64,000 nucleotides of DNA from Acidovorax sp. GTDB taxonomy: Bacteria > Pseudomonadota > Gammaproteobacteria > Burkholderiales > Burkholderiaceae_C. The notes beneath the pieces are model-generated. The model worked only from the letters and a program-made list of their open reading frames with translations. It was not told where the DNA came from and did not search any database. Location of the stretch: NCBI RefSeq assembly GCF_027492855.1, contig NZ_JAPUDY010000040.1, forward strand, positions 1-64,000, written 5' to 3'. The position numbers and the translations under genes are program-made. Within the stretch, counting starts at the first letter, position 1. Each line of letters opens with the position of its first letter. Shown piece by piece: positions 32,599 through 40,976 of the stretch.

Positions 32599-33384
32599 CT
32601 AGGTTCCTGCGCCCCGCCATCGCTCCAGCTCGCGCTTGAGGGGCTCCAGCAGCGCGTACTCCAGCACCAGCAGGCTGCCGACCACGGCGCAGATCCAGGC
32701 CAGCGATGCGCTGGTGTCCAGGTGCGATCGCGTCACCGCCAGGGCCGCGCCCACGCCGTCGCTGGTGGCCAGCAGTTCGGCCATCACCGCCACCTTCCAC
32801 GACGAGCCCAGTGCCGTGATCCAGGCCGGAAACAGGTAGGCCGCCACGTGTGGCAGGTACAAATCAAACAAGCGCATGCGCCAGGGCAGGCGGTAGGCGC
32901 GGGCCATGTCCTTCAGGTGGTGGTCGAGCGTGCGCGTGCCCTGCAGTGCGCCGATGAAGACTACCGGCAGGCACGCCACGAACACGGTGAACACGGGCGT
33001 GCCGTCACCTGCGCCGAACCACAACATGGCCAGCACCAGCCAGGCGATGGGTGGCATGCCCAGCATCAGCGTGACCCAGGGGCGCGCCATCATCGAGGCG
33101 GTCATCGACAGGCCTGCCAGCAGGCCCAGCGCGCTGCCCACGCCCGCCGCGAGCAGTAGGCCCAGCAAGGCGCGGCGCGCGGTGGTGGCCAGCTCGGGCC
33201 AGGCCGCGCCGGACTCCCACAGCCGCCACAGCGTGGCAAAGGTGGTGAGTGGATCGGGCAGGATCAGCGGGCCGTACACGCCCGCGCCAATGTCCCACAG
33301 CGCCACAAACAGCAGCAGACTGGCCAGTGCGCCCCAGCCGCTCCACAGGTAGGCGGGCACGCCGCGCAGCAGCCGCCACACCAT
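32599..33384 (-). CDS. ABC transporter permease, NitT/TauT type
   Basis: The 261-residue protein has about six membrane segments and the inner-membrane EAA-like loop (LKDMARAYRLPWRMRLFDLYLPHVAAYL...GSSWKVAVMAEL), which is that of the SsuC/TauC/NrtB family. Its ATG shares one base with the stop of the DUF2149 gene (TGATG arrangement), so translation is coupled. The ATPase starts 31 bases later. Confidence 0.9.
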   Translation of the reverse strand: MVWRLLRGVPAYLWSGWGALASLLLFVALWDIGAGVYGPLILPDPLTTFATLWRLWESGAAWPELATTARRALLGLLLAAGVGSALGLLAGLSMTASMMARPWVTLMLGMPPIAWLVLAMLWFGAGDGTPVFTVFVACLPVVFIGALQGTRTLDHHLKDMARAYRLPWRMRLFDLYLPHVAAYLFPAWITALGSSWKVAVMAELLATSDGVGAALAVTRSHLDTSASLAWICAVVGSLLVLEYALLEPLKRELERWRGAGT

Positions 33385-33737
33385 CAGCGCGGGCCCTGCG
33401 GGGCTGCTGCGGGATCGGCAGCGGCACCGGTTTCGGGGACGTAAACCATGGAGCCGTCCTTCATGCGATAGGCCACCCCGGCCTTCTCGCCGTCGCCTTC
33501 ACCGATCTCGCCGCTGGCCTTGTATTTCTCGATCTTCTCGCCACGCTTTTGGATGACCTCCATCGTGGGCTTGCCCGCGTCGGTGATCACGGTGACGTCC
33601 TGCTTGGAGAAGGGGCTGAGCAGCGGATTCTTGGCCACGGTGATGAGCAAAGCTGCAATGATCACCAAAAACACGTCGATGAGGTTGACCACCGACAAGA
33701 TGGGGTCGTCGGCCTCGGTTTCGTCGAGGAACTTCAT
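33384..33737 (-). CDS. DUF2149 protein, ExbD-like
   Basis: The 117-residue protein starts MKFLDETEADDPILSVVNLIDVFLVIIAALLIT. One membrane helix (about residues 17-36) carries an aspartate in NLIDVFLV, in the place and sequence context of the protonatable Asp of ExbD/TolR. The soluble C-terminal part (about 75 residues) has a GKPTMEVIQKRGEKIEKYK stretch. It is the DUF2149 family, which pairs with MotA/TolQ/ExbB proteins next to CobN-like genes. It overlaps the ExbB stop by four bases (ATGA). It likely forms the proton-driven motor for the TonB-dependent receptors; no tonB gene is in the window. Confidence 0.82.
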   Translation of the reverse strand: MKFLDETEADDPILSVVNLIDVFLVIIAALLITVAKNPLLSPFSKQDVTVITDAGKPTMEVIQKRGEKIEKYKASGEIGEGDGEKAGVAYRMKDGSMVYVPETGAAADPAAAPQGPR

Positions 33738-34270
33738 GCCTCGCTCCCGGCTTCGGCCATGTGGCCCGCCGCCGGGGTGCGCACGCCATGGCGTTGCAGC
33801 CACACCAGTTCCTCGGCCAGCCAGCGCCGCTGCACGGAGACCACCCAGAAGGTGATGGCCGCCGCGATCAGCGCCAGGATCACCGCAGCAAAGGCCACGG
33901 CCAGGTTGTCCGACACCTGGCCCAGGTTGCCGCTGGACAGGCCCTTGAGCGCGGGCCCCATGGGGATCATGGTGGCGATCAGCCCCAGCATAGGCGCCAC
34001 GCGGGTGGCGATGCGCGGCAGCTCCAGCAATTGGTGGGCTTTCACATCCAGCTCGTCGGCACTGGCGTCGGGGTGGCGCTGCGCCCATTGCAGCAGGCTG
34101 TGGCCGCGCATGGACGCCTCTTTTTTGCTGGCCTGGCGTTGCCGCCATTGCACGGCAAACATGCCCAGCAGCACAAAGGCATACAAAAACAGTGCCGTGA
34201 TGGCCAACAGGGTGGGCAGCAGAAAGACCTGGCTGGCCTGGTACATCAGGGACTCAAGCAAATGGCTCAC
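33734..34270 (-). CDS. MotA/TolQ/ExbB-type proton channel protein
   Basis: The 178-residue protein has three membrane segments (about 12-36, 90-112, 118-145) and the channel-family stretch RIATRVAPMLGLIATMIPMGPALKGLSSG...DNLAVAFAAVILALIAAAITFWV. It begins at GTG 34270, supported by AGGAG eight bases upstream; no ATG fits better. It overlaps the DUF2149 gene by ATGA. In the Bacteroidetes hmu operon the corresponding gene is hmuU. It should energise outer-membrane transport with the DUF2149 partner. Confidence 0.88.
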   Translation of the reverse strand: MSHLLESLMYQASQVFLLPTLLAITALFLYAFVLLGMFAVQWRQRQASKKEASMRGHSLLQWAQRHPDASADELDVKAHQLLELPRIATRVAPMLGLIATMIPMGPALKGLSSGNLGQVSDNLAVAFAAVILALIAAAITFWVVSVQRRWLAEELVWLQRHGVRTPAAGHMAEAGSEA

Positions 34271-34322
34271 ACGAAAACTCCTGGGTTGGGGGGAACATGG
34301 GGTGCAAAAGGATGGCGCTGTG

Positions 34323-34370
34323 TTTGCTATTTGTTTGCTAGCTACCAGCGCTTATCTGTATTGCGGAAAA
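34323..34370 (+). repeat. Dispersed hairpin repeat, copy 6, overlapping the 3' end of the CobN-like gene
   Basis: TTGCTATTTGTTTGCTAGCTACCAGCGCTTATCTGTATTGCGG keeps the order TGCTATT, TAGCT, AGCGCTTAT of the family, with a degenerate second arm. The CobN-like stop codon (34342-34344) and its last six or so codons lie within it. Confidence 0.7.
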
Positions 34371-37300
34371 GCTGTTTTTGTTTGAATCCACGCCTGCGCT
34401 GCCACCAGCCGCCACCAAGCATGGCAGCGCCCAGCACCAGTGCCACCAGCAGGGTCTGCAGCGGGGGCAGTGCAGGCGCGTCGGGCTGCTCGGCCACCTT
34501 GTCCAGCCGCATGCCGCTGATGGGGGGTGGAGGCGGCGGCGGGGGCGGCGCTGCGGGGGCGGCTTCGGTGGCTGGGGGCGCAGGTGCCGCGGCCGGCGCG
34601 CCAGCGGGCGCTTGCCCCGGCGCCAGGCCGAAGCCCGCAGCGCTCTGCCCCGCGCCCACGTAGCGCTGGAAGGCGGTGTTGTCGGTGCGCACGTCAAAGC
34701 GCTGGGCCAGGTCGCGCCAGCGGTCTTTGAGCTCGGCCACGGTGGCAGCGTCGGCCTGCCAGTAGCCCTGGCGCGCGGCCTCCAGCATGCGCTCGATGTT
34801 CTGCGCCAGCGCGTGTGGGTTGTGCGCCTCGAACCAGCGTTTCAGGCCGAGCTGGTGCTTGTCGCGCACGTACACGTCCACCATCTCCTGCCACTGGTCG
34901 TCGCGCACGATCTCGCGCGCCACCGCCGTCCAGCCCCAGAAGTTGTTGGTGGCGTCCAGCACCTGCAGCGTGCCGGCGTAGCCCTCGTCCATCAGGCCCT
35001 TGATGTAGCCGGGGTGGAACTGCCGCGTGGCCAGCTCCTTGGCGAGGAACTGCGCCGCGCCTTCCACGCGCCCGCTGCCCCCATTGCCGGTCGCGCGCAG
35101 GTTGCTGATGTAGAGCTGCGGCGCCTTGCCGTCGAGGTGCCGCACGGCCAGCCCGATGCCGCCCAGGTATTGGAACGGGTCGTCGGTGGTGAGCATGCCG
35201 TAGGTGTTGGAGCTGCGCGAGAGCACCGCGCCTTCGGTGCCGCGCAGGTGCTCGGCGTAGAGGTTGATCGGCTGGCCGTCCTTGCCCTTGAAGCCGCTGC
35301 CCTGCAGGCTGCCCCAGGTCGATTCATCGGCGCCGTAGGCGAACTGCATGCGCGAGAGATAGAGCTGCGCGAGCTTGCGGTCGCCCTCGGCCTTGCCCTT
35401 CCAGGTGTCGGTGGCGAGCGTGGCGTCGTCCAGGCCGGTGCCGTATTTGCCCGATTCGGACGAGTAGATGCGTGTTTCCGCCGCCGCCTGCGCAGCCTTC
35501 TCGGGCATGCCCTGGGCACGCAGGCGCGCGGCGATGGCGCGGGTGTGTGCGGCCACGGGGTTGGCCTCGTCGCCCGGCCCCTGGGCCTGCGCGGCCAGTT
35601 GCGCGGCCTGGGCAAGGATCTTCATGGTGTTGGGGAAGTGGTCGCGGTACAGGCCCGTGGCCGAGAGCACCACGTCCACGCGCTCGCGCCCCAGCGTGCT
35701 GCGCGGCACGAGCTTCACGCCCGTGACGCGGCCGCCCTCGTCCCACACGGGCTCCACGCCCAGCAGCCACAGGGCCTGCGCTTCGAGCAGGCCCTGGTGG
35801 CGCATGGTCTCCACCGACCACAGCGACACGGCCAGCTTGGCGGGCTGCTTGCCGGTCTGGCGGCGGTGCTCGGCAATGAGCTGCTCGGCAGCCTCTTTGC
35901 CTGCCGCCCAGGCTTGCTGCGTGGGCACGCGCGAGGGGTCGAAGCCGTAGAGGTTGCGACCCGTGGGGTAGGCGTCGGGGTTCTTGATCGGGTCGCCGCC
36001 GTAGGAGGTGGCAAGGTGCCGGCCCGCCAGCACGGTCAGCAGCGCGGGCAGTTCGTTGTCGGCGCCGATGGCGGCATGCCAGGCGCGGGCCTTGGCCAGG
36101 CCTTCGCGCAGCGTGGGCGGCAGGCCCTGCGTGTTTTGCCCTTCCACGACATGGCGCTGCAGCAGGCGGTACGGCGCCGTGGTGGGCAGTTGGCTGTAGT
36201 CGGCCAGCAGGGCTTCGTCCACGTCGGCGGCGGGGGTGCCTGCGTGCAGTGCGGCGGCCTCCCAGAACGGGCGGCCCAGCATCAGCAGCACGGTGGCCAG
36301 GCGATGCTGGGCCTCGGGTGCGCGGCCCAGGGTGTGCAGGCCCAGGGGCTGGGCGGTTTCGGCCAGCTCGTGCAGGTGGGCGTGCAGCACATCGACGAAG
36401 GCGGGGAATTCGGCGCGTGCGCGCTCGCCCGTCCAGCCCATGTCGAGGGCGATGCGCTCCTTGGCGGTGGCGGCCAGCAGGTCGGCCTTGAGCTTTTCTT
36501 TCACCACGCCCTCGTCCTGCGCCAGCCAGGCGTGCAGCAGGTCGTGCATGCGCGTGAGCACCTGGTGCAGCCCTGCGGGCTTGAACGGCGGCGTCTGGTG
36601 GCTGACGATGACGGCGCGGCCCCGGCGCTTGGCTTGCTGGGCTTCGCCGATGTTGTCGGCGATGTAGGGGTAGGCCACGGGCAGGTCGCCCACGGCGAGC
36701 ATGCCGGGGTCAAACACCGAAAGGCCGCGCTCCTTGCCGGGCAGCCATTCCTGGCTGCCATGGGTGCCGAAGTGCACCAGCGCATCGCTGGCTTGCTGCT
36801 CGCGCGCCCACAGGTAGGCGGCCAGGTAGTAGTGCGAGGGCCAGGCGCTGCTGGAGTGGTAGAGCGCTTTTTCTTTGGGTTCCCACTTCTCGCCGCGTGG
36901 CGGCTGCGGCAGGATGGCGATCTTGCCGAGCATGAGGCGCGGTACCACGAACACGGCTTGGTTCCCTTGGCCCAAGACCATCGACGATGCCTCGGGCTCG
37001 CCCCAGCGCTCGCGCAGCGCGGCCTGCACGCCAGCGGGCTGCTGGGCCAGCCAGGCGCGGTAGCGCGCCAGGGGTACGGTGGCGGCCAGGCCGTCGCGCA
37101 GCAGGGGTTCGAGCTCACCCGCGCGGTAGGCGGGCGCGAGCAGGCGCTGCAGCTTGCCGATGAGCTCGGGCTCGGACGGCACCTCGGTGTCGTAGCCCTG
37201 GGCCGCCAGCGCAGCCAGCGTGGTCTGCAGGCTGCGCGGCACGTTGAGGAAGGAGGCCGAGAGGTTCTTCTCGCCCGGCGGATAGTTCCAGAAGAAGACC

Positions 37301-38421
37301 GACAGGCGCTTGTCGCCCGGCGCCTTGCGCTGCAGTGCCACAAGGCGCATCGCCTTGCCGACCACAGCCTTGGCCTGCGCGGGAATGGCGGCGATGGGGC
37401 CGTCGCCCGCGCTTGCGGCCGACGCCACCTGGATGTCGGTCACGCCCGCGTATTCGGCCTGCGCGAGGTAGAAGGGCACGTCCATCAGCGGCACGCCCTG
37501 GGGGTTGGCCTGCCAGTGGGCGGCATCGCCGCGCCGGTAGGTCATGGCCTGCAGCACGGGGATGCCCAGGCGCTCGAACTCGGCGCGGCGCATCTCGGGC
37601 AGCAGCATGATCTGCGTGTTGATGAGCACGTCGGCCAGGGCCGTGCCGCCCGGGCGCAGCATGCGGTCGAGTGCGCCAGTGTCCATCATCGGGCCATAGA
37701 AGGTCAGCGCCACGGCGCCGCTGGCTTCGATGCGCGCGATCAGGTCGTCGATGTACTCGCTTTGCATCGAGGCGATGTACTGCTGGTGCACGGCCAGCGC
37801 CACCACGGGGCGGCGCTTGGCGTCGGCAGGGTCGACACCCGCCCAGCGCAGGTAGGCGAGCGGGTCGGCGAACACCAGGCCCGGTGCGCGGGGGTGATAG
37901 ACGGCTGTCTTGGGGAAGATCACCGGGTCGGGCACGCCCTGTGCGGGTTGGCCCCGCAGATGGGCCGCGAGCGTGGCGAAGAAGCCCTCGAAGTTCTGCC
38001 GCCCGCCGTTGCTGTAGTAGTCGGCCAGGCGCCGCGCCATCGGCTCGGCCAGGCCGCCGCCCCAGGCCGGGCGCACGTCGTAAAGCCAGGCGTGCGGGGC
38101 GCGCAGGCCCGGTAGTGCGCGGGCCAGGTGCTGGCGCACGCTGTCTTGCTGGTAGGTGTCGAAGAACACCATGTCCTGGCCCTGGAACAGCCCGGCATCA
38201 GCGTCGGCCGGGATCTTGTTCAGGTAGCGCATCTGCACCTCGATGCCGTGCGGGCGGGCGATCTCGGCGAGCTGGCGGAACTTGCCCGCTGGCACGTTGG
38301 AGGTGGCGATGAACAGCACCGACGCCGCCTGCGCAGCGCCCCAAGGCAAAAACGCCAGCAGGCACAGGGCCAGCCAGCGGCGCAGCGAATACACGGTGCG
38401 TGCAATGGTTATTTGAATCAA
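34342..38421 (-). CDS. Periplasmic, membrane-anchored CobN-like (HmuS-like) chelatase protein
   Basis: The 1359-residue protein is homologous to the large chelatase subunit CobN: FFWNYPPGEKNLSASFLNVP, HFGTHGSQEWLPGKERGLS, DNIGEAQQAKRRGRAVIVSHQTPPF and FDPSRVPTQQAW are conserved. Unlike cytoplasmic CobN it begins with a signal peptide (RRWLALCLLAFLPWGAAQA, about residues 14-32) and ends with a Pro/Ala-rich linker, a membrane helix (LLVALVLGAAMLGGGWW) and a basic tail. The bulk should therefore lie in the periplasm. The cobalt chelatase partners CobS and CobT are absent. Together with the receptor, ExbB and DUF2149 it matches HmuS, described in Bacteroidetes as a haem dechelatase. Start is TTG 38421 with AGAGG upstream; a GTG at 38394 is an alternative that still keeps the signal peptide. 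Confidence 0.85.
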   Translation of the reverse strand: MIQITIARTVYSLRRWLALCLLAFLPWGAAQAASVLFIATSNVPAGKFRQLAEIARPHGIEVQMRYLNKIPADADAGLFQGQDMVFFDTYQQDSVRQHLARALPGLRAPHAWLYDVRPAWGGGLAEPMARRLADYYSNGGRQNFEGFFATLAAHLRGQPAQGVPDPVIFPKTAVYHPRAPGLVFADPLAYLRWAGVDPADAKRRPVVALAVHQQYIASMQSEYIDDLIARIEASGAVALTFYGPMMDTGALDRMLRPGGTALADVLINTQIMLLPEMRRAEFERLGIPVLQAMTYRRGDAAHWQANPQGVPLMDVPFYLAQAEYAGVTDIQVASAASAGDGPIAAIPAQAKAVVGKAMRLVALQRKAPGDKRLSVFFWNYPPGEKNLSASFLNVPRSLQTTLAALAAQGYDTEVPSEPELIGKLQRLLAPAYRAGELEPLLRDGLAATVPLARYRAWLAQQPAGVQAALRERWGEPEASSMVLGQGNQAVFVVPRLMLGKIAILPQPPRGEKWEPKEKALYHSSSAWPSHYYLAAYLWAREQQASDALVHFGTHGSQEWLPGKERGLSVFDPGMLAVGDLPVAYPYIADNIGEAQQAKRRGRAVIVSHQTPPFKPAGLHQVLTRMHDLLHAWLAQDEGVVKEKLKADLLAATAKERIALDMGWTGERARAEFPAFVDVLHAHLHELAETAQPLGLHTLGRAPEAQHRLATVLLMLGRPFWEAAALHAGTPAADVDEALLADYSQLPTTAPYRLLQRHVVEGQNTQGLPPTLREGLAKARAWHAAIGADNELPALLTVLAGRHLATSYGGDPIKNPDAYPTGRNLYGFDPSRVPTQQAWAAGKEAAEQLIAEHRRQTGKQPAKLAVSLWSVETMRHQGLLEAQALWLLGVEPVWDEGGRVTGVKLVPRSTLGRERVDVVLSATGLYRDHFPNTMKILAQAAQLAAQAQGPGDEANPVAAHTRAIAARLRAQGMPEKAAQAAAETRIYSSESGKYGTGLDDATLATDTWKGKAEGDRKLAQLYLSRMQFAYGADESTWGSLQGSGFKGKDGQPINLYAEHLRGTEGAVLSRSSNTYGMLTTDDPFQYLGGIGLAVRHLDGKAPQLYISNLRATGNGGSGRVEGAAQFLAKELATRQFHPGYIKGLMDEGYAGTLQVLDATNNFWGWTAVAREIVRDDQWQEMVDVYVRDKHQLGLKRWFEAHNPHALAQNIERMLEAARQGYWQADAATVAELKDRWRDLAQRFDVRTDNTAFQRYVGAGQSAAGFGLAPGQAPAGAPAAAPAPPATEAAPAAPPPPPPPPPISGMRLDKVAEQPDAPALPPLQTLLVALVLGAAMLGGGWWQRRRGFKQKQLFRNTDKRW

Positions 38422-38480
38422 ATCTGCCTCTTGCGCTTATTGACAAAGCGCTAATAGCTATTGTTTTAATAGCATTTCAA
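38421..38480 (-). repeat. Dispersed hairpin repeat, copy 7, abutting the start of the CobN-like gene
   Basis: On the minus strand: TGCTATTAAAACAATAGCTATTAGCGCTTTG, then AATAAGCGC and AAGAGGCAGATT. The arms AGCGCTT and AAGCGC pair. The AAGAGG at the end of the repeat is the only ribosome-site-like sequence before the TTG start at 38421, so the repeat may have supplied the translation start. It fills most of the 144-base gap after the receptor gene (stop 38566). Confidence 0.75.
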
Positions 38481-38565
38481 AGCCCTGCACCACACCCCGG
38501 CCCGCGCGTCCCCACCAGAGAAGAGGCTGGGGGTGGTTCAGTTCAGGTTTCCGAGCGCTGGCCCC

Positions 38566-40530
38566 TCAGAAGTCCATGCGCGCACTGGCGAACAGGCGCC
38601 GGGCGCGCTCGGCATAACCGAAGCTGGCGGACTTTTCCGCCAGGTTCACGTTGCCGATGTTGTCCAGCCCGGCTCGCAGCATCAGCTTGCGCTCTCCGCT
38701 GAGCGCGATCTGCTTGCCCACGCTGGCGCTCCACAGCGCGTAGGAAGGCAGGCCCTTGCCATCGGTCGCCGTCTGGCTGCCGATGAACTCGGCCGACACG
38801 CGGGCGCTCCAGCCCGTGGCGTCCTTCCACTCCAGGCGCGATGTGAAGCTGTTCGAAGGCCGGTCGGCCAGGCGCTTGCCGGTGGTCTTGTCGCGTGTGT
38901 TCAGCAGCGTGATGTCGTTGCTCCAGGTCCAATGGCGCGCCATGTCCCACACCACGCCTGCCTCCAGGCCCCGGATGCGCGCTGCGTTGATGTTGTCGTA
39001 CTGGTAGAAGCGGCGTATGCCCTCGGTGCGCACCAGGCGGTAGGTGATGAGGTCTTTCACCTCGGTGTTGAACGCCGTGGCGCGCAGCGACCAGCCGGGC
39101 GCGGCCTGCCAGTCGGCGCCGACTTCAAACGAGTTCGACGACTCGGGCTTGATGTTGCCGTTGCCCGCAAAGGTGTGTGGCCCTTCGGAGCCCACATAGT
39201 TGGGCGAGATCTGCTTGAGCGTGGGCGCCTTGAACGCATGGCCGAAGCCGCCCTTGACCACGAGCGCCGGGCTGGCCTCCCACACCAGGTAGGCGCGCGG
39301 GCTGACTTCGCTGCCGAAGATCTGGTGGTTGTCGGCGCGTAGGCCTGCGGTGAGCATGAGCGACTGGCCCAGTGCCAGCTCGTCCTGCACGAACAAGGCC
39401 TTGTGCGTTGCCGAGTCGCTGCCGTTTTTCAGGCCCGCGTTGCGCAGGGTTTCATCGCGCCACTCACCGCCCACGGTGAGCTGGTGGGCGCCGAGCTTGA
39501 AGCTGGCGTGGCCGTCGAGCACATCGTCCGTCATGTTCTGCGGCCGCGTGGGCGTGACGCCCTTGCTGGCCGAGTTGGTGATGTCGATCTCGCTGCGGTA
39601 GGCGCGCACGCGGCCGCGCCACTGGTCGAAGCGCCCCTCCCAGCCCGCATGGATCTGTGTGCGGTCGATGTCGTAGGTGCTGCGGTAGGCCCCCTTGGTG
39701 GTGGAAGTGGTGTCGTAGAAGCGGCGCTCGTTGTTGCCCGTCCAGCCCGCCTCCAGGGCCTGTTGCGGCGTGATGGCAAAGCGGGCGCTCACGCCCCCGG
39801 CCTGCGAGTGATGGCCCTCGATCTCGGAAACGCGTGGGTCCTTGCGGTCCGCCACGGGGGCAGCGTGCGAGACCTCGCCGTTCACGCGCAGCGTGAGGCG
39901 CTCACCCACCGGTCCGGCGGCAAATACCGAGGCCTTGCCCGTGGGCTCGCCCTCGCTCGAACTGGTGGGGTTGCTGCCCGTGATGCCGACCGAGCCGATC
40001 CAGCGGTCTTTGGGCTGGCGCGTGATCATGTTGACCACACCACCCAGCGCCTCGGAGCCATAGAGCGCCGACATAGGCCCCCGGATGATTTCGATGCGCT
40101 CAATGGCCGACATGGGCAGCCAGCCGTATTGGTAGTCGGAGTGGCCCACCACGTCGTCCGAGGCGCTGATGCGCCGCCCGTCGATCAGCGTGAGCGTGTG
40201 TTTGCCTTCCAGGCCGCGCAGCGCGAGGGTTTTGCGCCCGCCGACCTGGCGCGGCGAGAGCGTGAGGCCGGGCGCGCCGCGCACCGCGTCGAGCAGGTCG
40301 GAGGCGTTGCGCGCCTCCAGCTCCTCGCGGTCGATCACGGTGACGCTGGCGGGCGCGGTGCGTGTTTCGTGCTCGGCCAGTGTGGCAGTCACGGTGACCG
40401 ATGGCAGCGTGCCCGCAGTCGCGGTCTGTGGGGTGGCGGTTTGCGCGGCGGCGCTGCCCGCAGCGCACAGCAGCAGGGCGGCCTGGGCCAGGGGCTTCAG
40501 GCGCGCGAGATGGATGGAGGATCGGTTCAT
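38566..40530 (-). CDS. TonB-dependent receptor (BtuB/HmuR-like)
   Basis: The 654-residue outer-membrane protein has a signal peptide (about 1-30), a TonB box region (LPSVTVTATL), a plug domain (ASVTVIDREELEARNASDLLDAVRGAPGLTL; RGLEGKHTLTLIDGRRIS; IERIEIIRGPMSALYGSEALGGVVNMIT) and a 22-strand barrel ending in aromatic ASARMDF. It is similar in length to BtuB, CirA and haem receptors. The ATG at 40530 overlaps the cupin stop by four bases (ATGA). It lies immediately upstream of the CobN-like gene in the operon, the place occupied by hmuR in the hmu arrangement. The ligand is not proven; haem, another tetrapyrrole or a cobalamin relative are candidates. Confidence 0.9.
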   Translation of the reverse strand: MNRSSIHLARLKPLAQAALLLCAAGSAAAQTATPQTATAGTLPSVTVTATLAEHETRTAPASVTVIDREELEARNASDLLDAVRGAPGLTLSPRQVGGRKTLALRGLEGKHTLTLIDGRRISASDDVVGHSDYQYGWLPMSAIERIEIIRGPMSALYGSEALGGVVNMITRQPKDRWIGSVGITGSNPTSSSEGEPTGKASVFAAGPVGERLTLRVNGEVSHAAPVADRKDPRVSEIEGHHSQAGGVSARFAITPQQALEAGWTGNNERRFYDTTSTTKGAYRSTYDIDRTQIHAGWEGRFDQWRGRVRAYRSEIDITNSASKGVTPTRPQNMTDDVLDGHASFKLGAHQLTVGGEWRDETLRNAGLKNGSDSATHKALFVQDELALGQSLMLTAGLRADNHQIFGSEVSPRAYLVWEASPALVVKGGFGHAFKAPTLKQISPNYVGSEGPHTFAGNGNIKPESSNSFEVGADWQAAPGWSLRATAFNTEVKDLITYRLVRTEGIRRFYQYDNINAARIRGLEAGVVWDMARHWTWSNDITLLNTRDKTTGKRLADRPSNSFTSRLEWKDATGWSARVSAEFIGSQTATDGKGLPSYALWSASVGKQIALSGERKLMLRAGLDNIGNVNLAEKSASFGYAERARRLFASARMDF

Positions 40531-40976
40531 GGGCGCTTTTCCTGGGCCGCAGGAGGCTGGATTTCGGTGAGCTGCAAAACCACGGGTTCCTTCAGCGTGC
40601 GGGCAAAGTGCTTGTGCCCGGCGTGCTCCGAGAACACGCTGCCGGGTGGCAGTGTCTTGAGCGCGGCGGCGTCGAAGCGGTCGCCAAAGCCCAGCAGCAG
40701 CGTGCCGCTGACCACGGTGGCCAGGCGGTAGCCGCGTTCATGCCCATGGGGCGGCAGCTCGGTGTTGGCGGGGATGCGCACCCGCCGCGTCACCACGTGG
40801 TACGCGGGGTCGGCGTGTACCTCAGCCTTCTGAACGGCCTTGCCTTCTTGCCAGGTGATCTGCTCAGGGGTGAGTGCGAATTCTCCACCCCCAGCGGCGA
40901 GGGCAGCGGCAGGGGAGAGGGCGAGCGTGGCCAGCAGGGCGGGCAGCAGCGCGTTCAGGCGATGGCGTTGTGGCAT
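40527..40976 (-). CDS. Secreted cupin-domain protein
   Basis: The 149-residue product has a signal peptide (about 1-28, ending AAALAAGG) and one cupin barrel: PPHGHERGYRLATVVSGTLLLGFGDRFD followed by LPPGSVFSEHAGHKHFA, giving His residues of a metal-binding cupin in the two motifs. It overlaps the receptor start by four bases and the binding protein gene by 22 bases. A periplasmic cupin placed between a binding protein and a receptor suggests a role in binding or presenting a metal or metal complex, but function is not established. Confidence 0.75.
   Translation of the reverse strand: MPQRHRLNALLPALLATLALSPAAALAAGGGEFALTPEQITWQEGKAVQKAEVHADPAYHVVTRRVRIPANTELPPHGHERGYRLATVVSGTLLLGFGDRFDAAALKTLPPGSVFSEHAGHKHFARTLKEPVVLQLTEIQPPAAQEKRP

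Noticed and set aside
34378-38115. A 1245-codon open frame on the plus strand opposite the CobN-like gene, and similar long frames opposite aacS (6093-8879) and the ferredoxin oxidoreductase (16412-19120)
   Set aside because: They are antisense shadows of high-GC genes: Gln/Arg/Gly/His-rich composition, no domains, no ribosome sites, while the opposite strand has complete conserved motifs.
34342-38421. Naming the CobN-like gene as cobalamin cobN
   Set aside because: It has a signal peptide and a C-terminal anchor, no cobS/cobT or cob genes nearby, and sits with ExbB and DUF2149; a role in uptake or dechelation fits better.
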